From Allofrancisella guangzhouensis (lineage in GTDB: Bacteria; Pseudomonadota; Gammaproteobacteria; Francisellales; Francisellaceae), in contig NZ_CP010427.1 in assembly GCF_000815225.1 (NCBI RefSeq), positions 62,001 through 126,000 of the forward strand: 64,000 nucleotides of DNA, read 5' to 3'. Positions 10,127 through 19,223 of the stretch are shown here, piece after piece. A program made the translations under genes and the position numbers. Position 1 is the stretch's first letter; each line of letters opens with the position of its first letter. The notes under the pieces were generated by a model. That model was not told where the DNA came from, ran no database searches, and saw only the letters and a list, made by a program, of their open reading frames with translations.

Positions 10127-12805
10127 CTAGTGAGCTTGATCCCAGTTATCACCAAAATCAACGTTTACCTCAAGTGGTACACTAAGAGTAACAGCTTGCT
10201 CCATTATAGTTTTTATTTCCTTACAAATATCATCTATCTTATCTTTTGTCACTTCAAATACGAGCTCGTCATGGACCTGCATTATCATTTTGACATCTTT
10301 ATTTTGTGCTTTTATAAGCTTAGCATTAACATCTATCATTGCTTTTTTAATAATGTCTGCTGCTGTACCTTGCATCGGAGCATTAATAGCTGCTCTCTCA
10401 GCAGCATTACGCTGCATAACATTCCTAGAATTTATTTCTGGTAAGTACAATCTTCTTCCCAATATAGTCTCAACATAGCCACTTTCTTGAGCAACTTTTT
10501 TTGCAGTATTCATATATTCTTTGATTCCTGGATAGCGACTAAAATATACTTCTATATACTCTTGGGCCTCATTTCTAGGGATTTTTAGCTGCTTTGCTAA
10601 GCCAAACGCACTCATCCCGTAAATCAAACCGAAATTTACAGCTTTTGCTTTTCTTCTTTGCTCACTTGTTACGTCATCTATACTTATACCTAAAACCTCA
10701 GCGGCCGTTGCACTGTGTATATCTAAACCATGTTTAAATGCTTTGAGAAGATTTTCGTCTTTGGATAAATGTGCCATAATCCTAAGTTCTATCTGTGAGT
10801 AGTCTGCTGCAACTATATAATAACCCTCTTCTGCTATAAACGCTTCTCTTATTTTTCTACCCTCAGAACTTTTAATAGGTATATTTTGTAGATTTGGATC
10901 AGATGAAGATAATCTACCTGTTACAGTACCTGTTTGATTGTATGAGGTGTGAACCCTTAAGTTTTTATCAAGCATAGCTGGTAATTTATCAGTATAAGTA
11001 TTTTTTAGCTTACAAAGATGACGGTATTTCATAATTAAATCAGCTACTTCATACTCTTGAGCTAGTTGTGTAAGTACCTCTTCGGAGGTTGAAGCTTGAC
11101 CTTTTACAGTTTTTTTGATAGCTGGTAATCCTAGTTTTTCAAACAAAACTTCTCTTAGTTGCACCGGCGAAGATAAATTAAATTCTTGTCGACATAGCTC
11201 AAAACATTTTTTTTCCAACTCCTTGGTACTGTTTTCTAGCTCTTGGCTTTGTTTAATTAATTTATCAGCATCTATCTTGACACCATTTTTTTCCATCTGA
11301 TTTAGAATTAAAGTTAATGGCATCTCTACTTCAGAATATAGCTTATTAAGAATTTCTTCTTTGTATAATAAAGCCTTTAAACAATTATACAATCTGAAAG
11401 TAATATCAGCATCTTCAGCAGCATACTTAGCTACCTTTTCGATCTCTACCTGGTCTAAAGTTTGTTGATTTTTACCAGTCCCAGCTATTGCACTGTAAGG
11501 AATAGGCTCTATGTCGAGATATTCTTTAGAAACACTATCCATATCATGCCTACCATTACTTTTTAGTACATAAGACATAATCATAGTATCATGAATGGTT
11601 CCTTGGATATCAATTCCATACTTGGATAAGACTTTTTCATCAAACTTAAAATTATGCGCAACTTTAAACTTTTGATTATCAGAAAATATTGGTTTTAAAG
11701 TTTCTAATACAGTTTTTAGCTCAAGTTGTTGTGGTACTCCAAGGTATCTGTGTTGTAAGGGGATATAATATGCTTGTCCTTTATCAGCACAAAAGGATAA
11801 CCCTACCAAATTTGCCTCATAAGTATCTAATGAATCCGTTTCTGTATCAAATGCAAAACCATCTTTATTTTCTAGAGTTTTCAATAAACTTTCTAACTCT
11901 TTATCTGTAAGAACTGTTTTATACTCAATATCTACGGCTTTTACTTCAACAGCTGCCACATCTATATCTAAAGCCTTTAAAAGTGATCTAAACTCATACC
12001 TTTCAAAAAGTTTAAGTAAATTTTCTTTATCCATTTCTTTGCATTTTAGATCACCGATAGAAATATTTAGCTTAAGGTCACACTTTATAGTAGCTAATTG
12101 GTAAGATAACCTAAGAAGATCTATATTATTACGCAGGTTTTCACCAACTTTGCCTTCTATTTTATCTTTATTTTCTATAATATTTTCAATACCTTTAAAC
12201 TTTTTCAGCCACTTAACTGCTGTCTTTGGACCAACCATTGGAACCCCAGGAATATTATCAGAGGAATCTCCCATTAAAGCCAAATAATCTATAATTTGGC
12301 TAGGTTCCACTTGATACTTTTCTAAAACTTTTGGAATATCTGTTGTAAAATCTTTCATTGAGTCATATAACACTACATTTTCACTCACTAACTGAGCCAT
12401 ATCTTTATCACCTGTGGATATAACTACCTGATAACCCTGAGCTTCAAGCTCTTTTGCTAAAGTACCTATTACATCATCTGCTTCAACGTTTTCTTTGATA
12501 ATAAGGGGAAAACCCATTTTTTTAATTATTTCATGTAAAGGCCTAATTTGAACTCTTAGTTCGTCATCCATAGCCTTACGATTTGCCTTATATTCTGGGT
12601 AGATTTCGTGACGAAAGCTCTTACCTTTGGGGTCAAACACCACTGCAACGTAGTCTGTTTGATACATTACTGGTAATTTTTTAATCATATTGATGACACC
12701 CAAGATAGCTCCAGTAGGTTCACCTTGACTATTAGTGAGCTTTGGTAGTGCGTGAAAAGCTCTAAATAAGTACGACGATCCATCAACCAAGACTATTTTT
12801 TTCAT
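10127..12805 (-). CDS. polA: DNA polymerase I
   Basis: An 892-aa three-domain polymerase. The N-terminal 5'-3' nuclease (about 1-290) starts KKIVLVDGSSYLFRAFHALP. A 3'-5' proofreading domain follows with the catalytic acidic pair intact in FAFDTETDSLD. The C-terminal polymerase has motif A (DYSQIELRIMAHLS), motif B (RRKAKAVNFGLIYG) and motif C (MQVHDELVFE). It fills gaps in repair and removes Okazaki primers. The gene stands alone, and the repeat-rich spacer 12806-13212 lies upstream of its start. Confidence 0.97.
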   Translation of the reverse strand: MKKIVLVDGSSYLFRAFHALPKLTNSQGEPTGAILGVINMIKKLPVMYQTDYVAVVFDPKGKSFRHEIYPEYKANRKAMDDELRVQIRPLHEIIKKMGFPLIIKENVEADDVIGTLAKELEAQGYQVVISTGDKDMAQLVSENVVLYDSMKDFTTDIPKVLEKYQVEPSQIIDYLALMGDSSDNIPGVPMVGPKTAVKWLKKFKGIENIIENKDKIEGKVGENLRNNIDLLRLSYQLATIKCDLKLNISIGDLKCKEMDKENLLKLFERYEFRSLLKALDIDVAAVEVKAVDIEYKTVLTDKELESLLKTLENKDGFAFDTETDSLDTYEANLVGLSFCADKGQAYYIPLQHRYLGVPQQLELKTVLETLKPIFSDNQKFKVAHNFKFDEKVLSKYGIDIQGTIHDTMIMSYVLKSNGRHDMDSVSKEYLDIEPIPYSAIAGTGKNQQTLDQVEIEKVAKYAAEDADITFRLYNCLKALLYKEEILNKLYSEVEMPLTLILNQMEKNGVKIDADKLIKQSQELENSTKELEKKCFELCRQEFNLSSPVQLREVLFEKLGLPAIKKTVKGQASTSEEVLTQLAQEYEVADLIMKYRHLCKLKNTYTDKLPAMLDKNLRVHTSYNQTGTVTGRLSSSDPNLQNIPIKSSEGRKIREAFIAEEGYYIVAADYSQIELRIMAHLSKDENLLKAFKHGLDIHSATAAEVLGISIDDVTSEQRRKAKAVNFGLIYGMSAFGLAKQLKIPRNEAQEYIEVYFSRYPGIKEYMNTAKKVAQESGYVETILGRRLYLPEINSRNVMQRNAAERAAINAPMQGTAADIIKKAMIDVNAKLIKAQNKDVKMIMQVHDELVFEVTKDKIDDICKEIKTIMEQAVTLSVPLEVNVDFGDNWDQAH

Positions 12806-13009
12806 GAGAAATTTTGTAATAATTTTTATCAGGTTAATACTAATATATATGGATCATTTTGGCAAATTTAAATATCTCATAGACTGTTAAATAAATCCTA
12901 CAAAAACGCGTAATGTTAAGCAGTTTTGCAGAATGCTCAATGGGTTTTCATGGTTGACAACAATTTTTAAGATTTTGTAAACTCACAATAAAGAAGTATG
13001 TTGTTATAA

Positions 13010-13031
13010 CTTACGCAATAAGTGGCGAAAC
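13010..13031 (+). repeat. Left copy of a 22-bp imperfect direct repeat
   Basis: The sequence beginning CTTACGCAATAAGTGGCG matches 19 of 22 positions with 20735-20756 in the same orientation; the three differences are transitions. Its first half can fold (CTTA...TAAG). The two copies bracket the lipase/DUF559 accessory region. Confidence 0.6.
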
Positions 13032-13081
13032 GTTATTTTTAGCCGTCGTTTTGTCAAACCACCTTACTTTTTAGGCAACCG

Positions 13082-13197
13082 TCTTTTCCGTGGAGACGAG
13101 AATCTTTTGGCTTTTATCCAGTACTTAAAATATCTCCGTGTCAAGCACGAAGATGGCTATATTATTACCCACAGATACCCATCTACGCGAGTATGAC
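13082..13197. repeat. Cluster of degenerate palindromes (REP-like)
   Basis: Three adjacent inverted repeats are visible. CGTCT/AGACG lies at the start of the cluster. ATCTCCGTG (13132-13140) pairs with CACGAAGAT (13146-13154), with one mismatch. A GATACCCATC...GAGTATGAC palindrome lies at about 13173-13196. The style resembles short dispersed palindromic elements found between genes in many bacteria; these look like decayed copies. Confidence 0.5.
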
Positions 13198-13212
13198 TTC
13201 AGTAGGCTGCCA

Positions 13213-16200
13213 TCACCCATTTTCAGAACTCTTAGGAGCCCACATTTCTAGGATTTCAGAATTATCCAATTCTGTAGCAATATGATTTTCAACTAGGGCC
13301 CCTCCAGCTATATCTGTATCTTGGTTTTGATTACGCTTAGCTTCATATTCAGCTATTGATAAATCTCTAAGCATGCGTAGCGTTTCATTCATAGCTGCAA
13401 AATCATAAGTACTGCCATCTGCTAGTTTAGCTATTACCTTAGTTGCATTTCGCTCGCGGGCTTGCTCCTGGTAATAGCGGGTCAAAATGTATCTATCCCC
13501 ATCTTGAGTATCGTTTATAGCTAAATTATCTCCTACATCCTTAACGTAAGTGTCTGAGCCTTCTCCATCTTTTAAGGTATCATTACCGGTAATAATGTTA
13601 TCATTATTACCTACTAAAACGTCATCTGCATCTGTATCTATTTTAATGTCGGTTTTATATAAAACTGAACCATCAGCGAATTCAAATCCTGTAAGGTTAT
13701 TGCGACCACTATAAAACTGCCTTACTTTTAAGCCTTGTGTTATATCGTCTCCAACCTGGATAATTAAATCACTTCCATCCTTCTTGAAAGACAAATCATC
13801 CTGAGTAATACCTTCCCCAAATGATATTGTATTTAATGTATTAGATCCACCGATTAAAGTGTCAAATCCATCTCCTAAGCTATATTTGATAGTGTTTTTT
13901 GAAGTATCTTTATTCAGGTAACTATTGGTTTCCTCCCTATAACTTCCGTAGCTAGCACCATTAGTAGCACTTAAACGAATGATATCATCACCCCTGCCAG
14001 CTTCTATAACATCATCACTTATACCTGTATATATAATATCATCGCCATCTGTACCAATAATTGGAGAGTTTATTTGTTCAGAATTCTTATCTAATATCGT
14101 CCCGTCTGCTAATTTTATATCTTTGATTTTACTACTATAAAAAAATTTTCTAATCTTTACACCTTGGCTAACATCATTATTTATATTTATTGTCAGATCA
14201 TTACCATCTCGAATAAAAGATAAATTCTCTAGCGATATCCCCTCTCCAAATACTAATGTATCTCTAGCTTCTTTATATGAAACTTCTGAAATTATAGTAT
14301 CAAAACCATCTCCCAGATTATAAATTATTGTGTCTGCTGAATCATCTGAATAATAGTTATAAAAACCATCTTCAAATACTTCTCCGTCATCTCTAATTAA
14401 ATCATCGCCCTTACCAGCAATAATAGTCTCGGAGAATTTAGTCGATTGAATAGTATCATCACCTTGCGTTCCATAATACGTAGGGCTTAAAAACTTATCA
14501 TCTCTATATATAACTGTACCGTCACTAAATTCAAAACTCTTAATATGATCACTATCGTTCCATTTATTACCTATTACATAATAGTTTTCTAAAATTAATC
14601 CTTGAGATTCATCATTATTTATATTTATGATTAAATCTTTTTCTTCTCTCCTAAATGACAAATTACTTAAGCTTATCCCTTCGCCAAATATAACTTTATC
14701 TGCTGTATTTTCACGGGAAGAGTAATTATAGCTCCCTTGTTTTATAGTATCTAAGCCATCTCCTAAGTTATAAACTATAGTGTCATTAGTCATATAATTA
14801 CTGTGGATAATATCATTACCTGCACCTCCAATAACTATATTATTTTCTCCAAGAGTAGTCTCGATATCAGCATCTTTACTACTTCCTATAATCAACCTTT
14901 TTCCGTTTATAACTATACCACTACTATTCACAGTTCCAAATTGATTAAGTTCTAGCTGAGATAGTAAAGACAAATCACTATCTCCTTCAAACAACTTATT
15001 ATAATCCCATTTGTAATCACTAAACCCTTCACCTAATATACTTTTTATATTCGCTACTAAGTTTACTGTAGTTGCTATATTTCCGTCTGATTCAGAATAT
15101 ATATATTCATTTAATCTACTAAAATCAACATCTATCACATTACCATTTGTATTATATGTAAAATCTAATTTCGATAGAATTTCTGGATAAGCTACCTGTT
15201 TAAAGATCGATGTCTCTATTGATCTTACAACATCATTGTATAAGCTATTTATTCCGTTGGTACTCATGCCAGTCACACCACCAACTTGACTCCAAGTGTT
15301 TACAAATATCTCATCTGTTAATATATTCTCCTGTCCTCTAGTTATAGCGTAACTTCTAACAACTCCTCCATAACTTAGGTTTAATTGCTCGTTAGAAACA
15401 CTCATACTTATCATATCATTATCTGTTAAAGCTTCTAACGTTTGGATTTTTTCAAGTGTGCGTCTAGTTTTATCAGAAATGTCAAATTTAAAAGTAGTAC
15501 CGTCCTCTAGTTTTAAATTTTCAATTTTTAGAGTATCTGAAAAATCTGTAGATCTGGTCCATTCACTAATTAAAACACCTACTTTCGACATATCTTTAAA
15601 GCTTTCTATTGGATTAGCTTTCATCTCTTTTAAAATATTGCCTAATTCATCATCTAAACTAGCCGCTTTGGATAAGCTTCTAACTCGACCTATACCTTTG
15701 ATTTCTATACCTAGTTCTTGTATCTCAGCAGAAGCCTCTACTGTATCATTAACAAACTCTCTAATAGCAGGCTCTCTATCTAAAAATAAATTACCAACCT
15801 CTGCTGTAGTTCCATCAGTTTTTGTGAAACTACTTATATGAGTTATATTTCCTGCTGCTGTATTTCTTACAACTCTAGTTGCATTGAGATTGATCTCTTT
15901 AATCCCAGCTTCACTCAAGCTACTTAGTTCATCTTGCTGTGAGATACCATCTTGATTCTTATCCTGCCAGATTTGAAGCTTCTCAAATTCTTCATCTTTT
16001 ATATCAAAGACCCCATCGGCGTTAGTATCTAACTCTCTCAATGCATCAAAGCCATTACTAGCTATGCTTCCATCTTCTTTAATAGTATTATCACCAAATA
16101 ACTCTCGACCTGAATCTATAGTTCCATTACCATCTATATCTCGAACTAACAGACCATCATCTGCACTTACCCAGCCTGTACCATGCTTTACGCTATGACC

Positions 16201-17709
16201 AGCATGGTCAAATAATACTCCATCTTCTACAGCTATTGTCTCGATGCCATCTCCGTCTAAATCAAAAGTTAATGGGTCACCTCTTCGTACTATAACTCTC
16301 TCAGCGCTTCTAGTACGCTCTGCAATATCATATACTTGATCTAATAATACGTTTTGTGCTGTTGTAAAGTCCAAACCTAATGCTGTCTCTATTATGCCTT
16401 TGATAAAACTATTATCTTTAAGTGACTCAACAAACTGCTCTTTAACCTCTATACTTTGATCTGATACTGCTTCAGCAAGGTTACTAACTATAGCATCTCC
16501 TTGCTCGCCTCCAAGAGACTCTTGAATAAACTCATAGTTCTCAAGGATACTTGCGTAGTTATTAGCCACTGTTTCATAGCCCTCAATGTTACTAAGCATT
16601 TTCTCTAAGCCAGCTTTAACTGCTATAATTGAATCTAACTTAGCATATGGATTATCAACGCTTGCAACTCCTAATTCATTAGCTACTTGACTAATAGCTC
16701 TATCCCAACGATCCATACTAGATATCTCTTGCCTTAAAGCTGCACTTTGAGCATCTAATGTAGATAAAATTTCCGCTAGATTTTCTACAACTAACTCCCC
16801 AGTTTCTGAGAGCAACGTTGTATTAAAAGTAGACTGGTTTGCATCTGTAAAGTATGTAATACTATGACTAGCTGGACCTCCATCAGTATTACTATACATC
16901 ATAACCTGACCTATAACATATTCCTGACCTGAGATATTACCTGAACGACTAACTACATCGCCTACCGTAATATGTGAGTAAGCAACATTGTTAATCGAGT
17001 TTGCAACTTCTGAACCATACTCAGAGCGAATATACTCTCCTGCTTGTGGAGCATTAAAAGTATCTACTTGGGTTATAGAGATATTATCACCATAAGTTTT
17101 ATCAGTATACGCAGCTTGTACTTGTGCTAAATAACCTCCTAATGAGTGTCCTGTGAATATTACTTCTGTTGAAGTGTTCCTTGTATCAAGCACACTCTTC
17201 ACAAACTCATTAGCTGAATTAACTTGGGCATTTGATATCTCTATTGGACTATATTCATTTACTGCCAAGATAGCATCTGCTACCAAATCATTAATTTGAG
17301 ATGGTTCTGTACCTCTACTTGAAAAGATTACTTTATCTGGGTTATCACCATGAGAAATAGCCATCCCTGTAAAACCATTTAATGAATTACTTTCTGCTTT
17401 TACGATATTATATTGGTCAAGTGAATCTACTAAAGTCGAATTATTCATTAGATAGCTTGCTGTACCAGCATCTAAGCCATCTCGGATTATATAACTACCA
17501 TCTGCATTAGTTACAAAATTTCCTTTTGCATCTGTTTCATAAAACTGTTTACCCAATGATAGTGGTTTACCATCACTTCCAACTTTAATATTACCCTCAA
17601 ATACATTTGAATATATTAGCCTATCAAATACAGCATTTTTATTGCTTGTAGCTTGTATTGCATCATTAAGATTTGTTTCTAATTGATTTGTAGAAGTTGT
17701 GTTGCTCAT
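13213..17709 (-). CDS. Large lipase with RTX-like calcium-binding repeats (candidate secreted toxin)
   Basis: A 1498-aa protein without an N-terminal signal peptide. Residues about 100-310 form a class 3 lipase domain with the nucleophile elbow GHSLGG (S189 at its centre) and a later ASHSITYF segment that may supply the His. Residues about 480-600 carry EF-hand-like DxDGDG runs (DLDGDGIET, DIDGNGTIDSGRELFG, DTNADGVFD). Residues about 960-1400 hold three RTX-like modules, each combining GxGDD nonapeptides with a YNLGDGxDTI...FGEGIS...DGSDL block. This layout is typical of type I-secreted RTX lipases and hemolysins, but no ABC exporter or adaptor gene is in the window. The start at 17709 follows a GAGGG ribosome binding site, 13 bp after the partner gene at 17723, so the two are probably co-transcribed. 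The real substrate is unknown. Confidence 0.8.
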   Translation of the reverse strand: MSNTTSTNQLETNLNDAIQATSNKNAVFDRLIYSNVFEGNIKVGSDGKPLSLGKQFYETDAKGNFVTNADGSYIIRDGLDAGTASYLMNNSTLVDSLDQYNIVKAESNSLNGFTGMAISHGDNPDKVIFSSRGTEPSQINDLVADAILAVNEYSPIEISNAQVNSANEFVKSVLDTRNTSTEVIFTGHSLGGYLAQVQAAYTDKTYGDNISITQVDTFNAPQAGEYIRSEYGSEVANSINNVAYSHITVGDVVSRSGNISGQEYVIGQVMMYSNTDGGPASHSITYFTDANQSTFNTTLLSETGELVVENLAEILSTLDAQSAALRQEISSMDRWDRAISQVANELGVASVDNPYAKLDSIIAVKAGLEKMLSNIEGYETVANNYASILENYEFIQESLGGEQGDAIVSNLAEAVSDQSIEVKEQFVESLKDNSFIKGIIETALGLDFTTAQNVLLDQVYDIAERTRSAERVIVRRGDPLTFDLDGDGIETIAVEDGVLFDHAGHSVKHGTGWVSADDGLLVRDIDGNGTIDSGRELFGDNTIKEDGSIASNGFDALRELDTNADGVFDIKDEEFEKLQIWQDKNQDGISQQDELSSLSEAGIKEINLNATRVVRNTAAGNITHISSFTKTDGTTAEVGNLFLDREPAIREFVNDTVEASAEIQELGIEIKGIGRVRSLSKAASLDDELGNILKEMKANPIESFKDMSKVGVLISEWTRSTDFSDTLKIENLKLEDGTTFKFDISDKTRRTLEKIQTLEALTDNDMISMSVSNEQLNLSYGGVVRSYAITRGQENILTDEIFVNTWSQVGGVTGMSTNGINSLYNDVVRSIETSIFKQVAYPEILSKLDFTYNTNGNVIDVDFSRLNEYIYSESDGNIATTVNLVANIKSILGEGFSDYKWDYNKLFEGDSDLSLLSQLELNQFGTVNSSGIVINGKRLIIGSSKDADIETTLGENNIVIGGAGNDIIHSNYMTNDTIVYNLGDGLDTIKQGSYNYSSRENTADKVIFGEGISLSNLSFRREEKDLIININNDESQGLILENYYVIGNKWNDSDHIKSFEFSDGTVIYRDDKFLSPTYYGTQGDDTIQSTKFSETIIAGKGDDLIRDDGEVFEDGFYNYYSDDSADTIIYNLGDGFDTIISEVSYKEARDTLVFGEGISLENLSFIRDGNDLTININNDVSQGVKIRKFFYSSKIKDIKLADGTILDKNSEQINSPIIGTDGDDIIYTGISDDVIEAGRGDDIIRLSATNGASYGSYREETNSYLNKDTSKNTIKYSLGDGFDTLIGGSNTLNTISFGEGITQDDLSFKKDGSDLIIQVGDDITQGLKVRQFYSGRNNLTGFEFADGSVLYKTDIKIDTDADDVLVGNNDNIITGNDTLKDGEGSDTYVKDVGDNLAINDTQDGDRYILTRYYQEQARERNATKVIAKLADGSTYDFAAMNETLRMLRDLSIAEYEAKRNQNQDTDIAGGALVENHIATELDNSEILEMWAPKSSENG
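13570..14850 (-). repeat. Three tandem RTX-like coding modules (about 445-bp period)
   Basis: The segment encoding (I/T)xYxLGDGxDT recurs at about 14747-14785, 14300-14334 and 13858-13891, a spacing of 442-447 bp (about 148 codons). Each copy is followed by FGEGI...LSF...ND(V/E/I)(S/T)QG and a GxGDD(L/I)I calcium-binding stretch. The copies have diverged, so the repetition is clearer in protein than in DNA. Confidence 0.7.
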
Positions 17710-17722
17710 AATATTTCCCTCT

Positions 17723-18775
17723 TTATTTATTGTCTAATTGTAAAACTTGTTTATATAATTGCGTGTCTATTAATGGTATGTATTCTCTTCTAACTGCTAT
17801 CCATACTAAATCATCTGGATTATCCTGTTTTCTCCAGTATGGAACTGTAGGTTTTCCATAGTTCTTAAATAAATGAAACTCTCTAGCTATATCAGCTAAA
17901 CTATGAATTCGGTCTGCTGTACTATATCTAAAAATTGCATTTTGACGCTTTTGCTCATCTTTAATTCCAAAATAAGTCTTGCAATACTTCTCTATACTAT
18001 TTTTCTCACAGCCATATATGCGTAGCCAGCCCCAAGCATACTTTTGGATATCGCCATCATTTTCAAAATCTGACCAGTTATAATCTATATTTTTATCTAC
18101 CGCTTCATCTATATATTTATCAAAAGTCAAACCTTTGGGTAAATCATATACAGCTACTTCTAACTCATAACTATATAGATGTAATGATCTAAAATAATTA
18201 TTAATATTCTCTATCATCTCTAAAACCTTAAGCATTCCTTGTGGAGTTTTTGGAGCATCTACATAGATAGTGTTGTATACCCTTATATATTCATGTCTTT
18301 GCTTTATTTTCTCTTTCATTGGAATACTGTTATTGAATAAAACTGCTAAAGTCTTTCTCATCTCACTTATAGGCTTTTGATACTCGCCGTCTACAGGATT
18401 TGCCCCATCAATACTTGCTCGAATCACATTATTTGTACTTACAGCATCTACATAAGATCTAAAAAGAGCCTTCCAGTCCATAGCTTGTTTAGCATTGCCA
18501 AAGTTATCTACTACCTTATTAGATTTTTCATAGTATGAACCTCCAGACTCTAAATCTTTATAACTTAAATCTTTAGCCTTAAAATTATACCCACCTAAAT
18601 TACTTGAGTAGCTGACATCCCAAACTTCAAACTTGTCACCTTGATACTTCTCTTCTAGACGCTTCTCGATCTTTGCTTTAACCTCCGGATAACCAGTTAG
18701 CCAATCTAAAAGCCCACAGTACCCCATCGCTGGAATTGCCAGTATTGTTGCTAGTAGTAGTTTTTTGAGTTTCAT
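17723..18775 (-). CDS. Exported partner protein A of the RTX lipase (unknown family)
   Basis: A 350-aa protein I do not recognise. It begins with a clear signal peptide (basic MKLKK, hydrophobic LLLATILAIPAMGYC); the Cys does not sit in a standard lipobox, so it may be a periplasmic protein rather than a lipoprotein. It then reads GLLDWLTGYPEV, followed by a mixed alpha/beta-looking body with two Cys near GCEKNSIEKYC. It is clearly paralogous to the gene at 19379-20449, sharing the signal peptide, LDWLTGYPEV, GYNFKAKD and an (A/D)xIHS motif near the C-terminus. Position directly before the lipase gene suggests an immunity, chaperone or secretion-helper role; this is inference. The start follows an AGGAG site. 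Confidence 0.6.
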   Translation of the reverse strand: MKLKKLLLATILAIPAMGYCGLLDWLTGYPEVKAKIEKRLEEKYQGDKFEVWDVSYSSNLGGYNFKAKDLSYKDLESGGSYYEKSNKVVDNFGNAKQAMDWKALFRSYVDAVSTNNVIRASIDGANPVDGEYQKPISEMRKTLAVLFNNSIPMKEKIKQRHEYIRVYNTIYVDAPKTPQGMLKVLEMIENINNYFRSLHLYSYELEVAVYDLPKGLTFDKYIDEAVDKNIDYNWSDFENDGDIQKYAWGWLRIYGCEKNSIEKYCKTYFGIKDEQKRQNAIFRYSTADRIHSLADIAREFHLFKNYGKPTVPYWRKQDNPDDLVWIAVRREYIPLIDTQLYKQVLQLDNK

Positions 18776-18799
18776 TCATTACTCCTATTGTTAACTAAA

Positions 18800-18857
18800 A
18801 ATTCCCCTTCAAGTGTTGAAGGGGTGGCAGTCGCTAGACTGACGGGGTAGTACTTTT
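18800..18857 (+). repeat. Left inverted repeat of the DUF559 element
   Basis: About 55 bp, starting AATTCCCCTTCAAGTG. It contains hairpin 1 (CCCCTTCAA/TTGAAGGGG), GGTGG, hairpin 2 (CAGTC/GACTG), then GACGGGGTAGTACTTT. It matches the reverse complement of 19258-19312 except in hairpin 2, where the stem sequence differs but pairing is kept. The last codons of the DUF559 gene and its stop lie inside it. Confidence 0.85.
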
Positions 18858-19213
18858 AACTTTTGTAGTTTACCCTCTAAATAAAATAACACTCCTTCAA
18901 TATTAAATTTAACATCTTCATCTAATATTCTCTCAATACCCAAACCTAAACTTTCTAAATAAACTTGCCTTTGTTCATCATATTCAAACTTATTATTATG
19001 GCTAGAACCATCTACTTCTATTACTATATTCAAACTAGGACAATAAAAATCTACTATGTAATTACCTATTATTTTTTGACGATGAAAGTCTAGATTCAAT
19101 AACTGCTTATTTCTAAGTTTATTCCACAATAACACTTCTGATAAATTGCCTGCTTGGCGCAATTCTTTTGCTCTTTGCTTTAATTTAGAGTTATAAGGTA
19201 ATTTAATATTCAT
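18809..19213 (-). CDS. DUF559 endonuclease-domain protein
   Basis: A 134-aa protein of the DUF559/Vsr-like group in the PD-(D/E)XK nuclease superfamily. Typical elements are the start KLKQRAKELRQAGNLSE, LLWNKLRN, FHRQKIIGNYIVDFYCP, the catalytic-looking (V)IEVDGSSH segment and the C-terminal YDEQRQVYLESLGL. The final 15 or so residues (VLPRQSSDCHPFNT) are encoded by the left inverted repeat and are not part of the usual domain. The start at 19213 lies about 45 bp inside the right repeat. The activity is unproven; a role in movement or repair of the element is inference. Confidence 0.85.
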   Translation of the reverse strand: MNIKLPYNSKLKQRAKELRQAGNLSEVLLWNKLRNKQLLNLDFHRQKIIGNYIVDFYCPSLNIVIEVDGSSHNNKFEYDEQRQVYLESLGLGIERILDEDVKFNIEGVLFYLEGKLQKLKVLPRQSSDCHPFNT

Positions 19214-19223
19214 ATAGTAAAAA

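Larger units (their letters stand above)
12806..13212. other. 407-bp intergenic region with palindromic repeat debris
   Basis: No convincing gene. The part nearest polA (12806-12900) is AT-rich and probably holds its promoter. From about 13010 the composition changes to less AT-rich sequence with several short inverted repeats. A plus-strand open frame of about 65 codons ending at 13193 exists, but it has no ribosome binding site or recognisable product; it seems to be a by-product of the repeats. Confidence 0.6.

Noticed and set aside
13001-13193. Open frame of about 65 codons on the plus strand upstream of polA, considered as a transposase remnant
   Set aside because: No DDE or other transposase motifs, no start signal, and the frame follows the palindromic repeats. 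I treat it as repeat debris.
13570-14850. Periodic pattern considered as a CRISPR-like or DNA tandem repeat
   Set aside because: The period is about 445 bp, the copies differ in DNA, and all lie in frame in the lipase gene; they are RTX-like protein modules. No CRISPR array was seen in the window.
17723-17790. Partner proteins considered as standard lipoproteins because of the Cys after the signal peptide
   Set aside because: The residues before the Cys (AMGY) do not fit a lipobox, so lipidation is not supported; left open as periplasmic.
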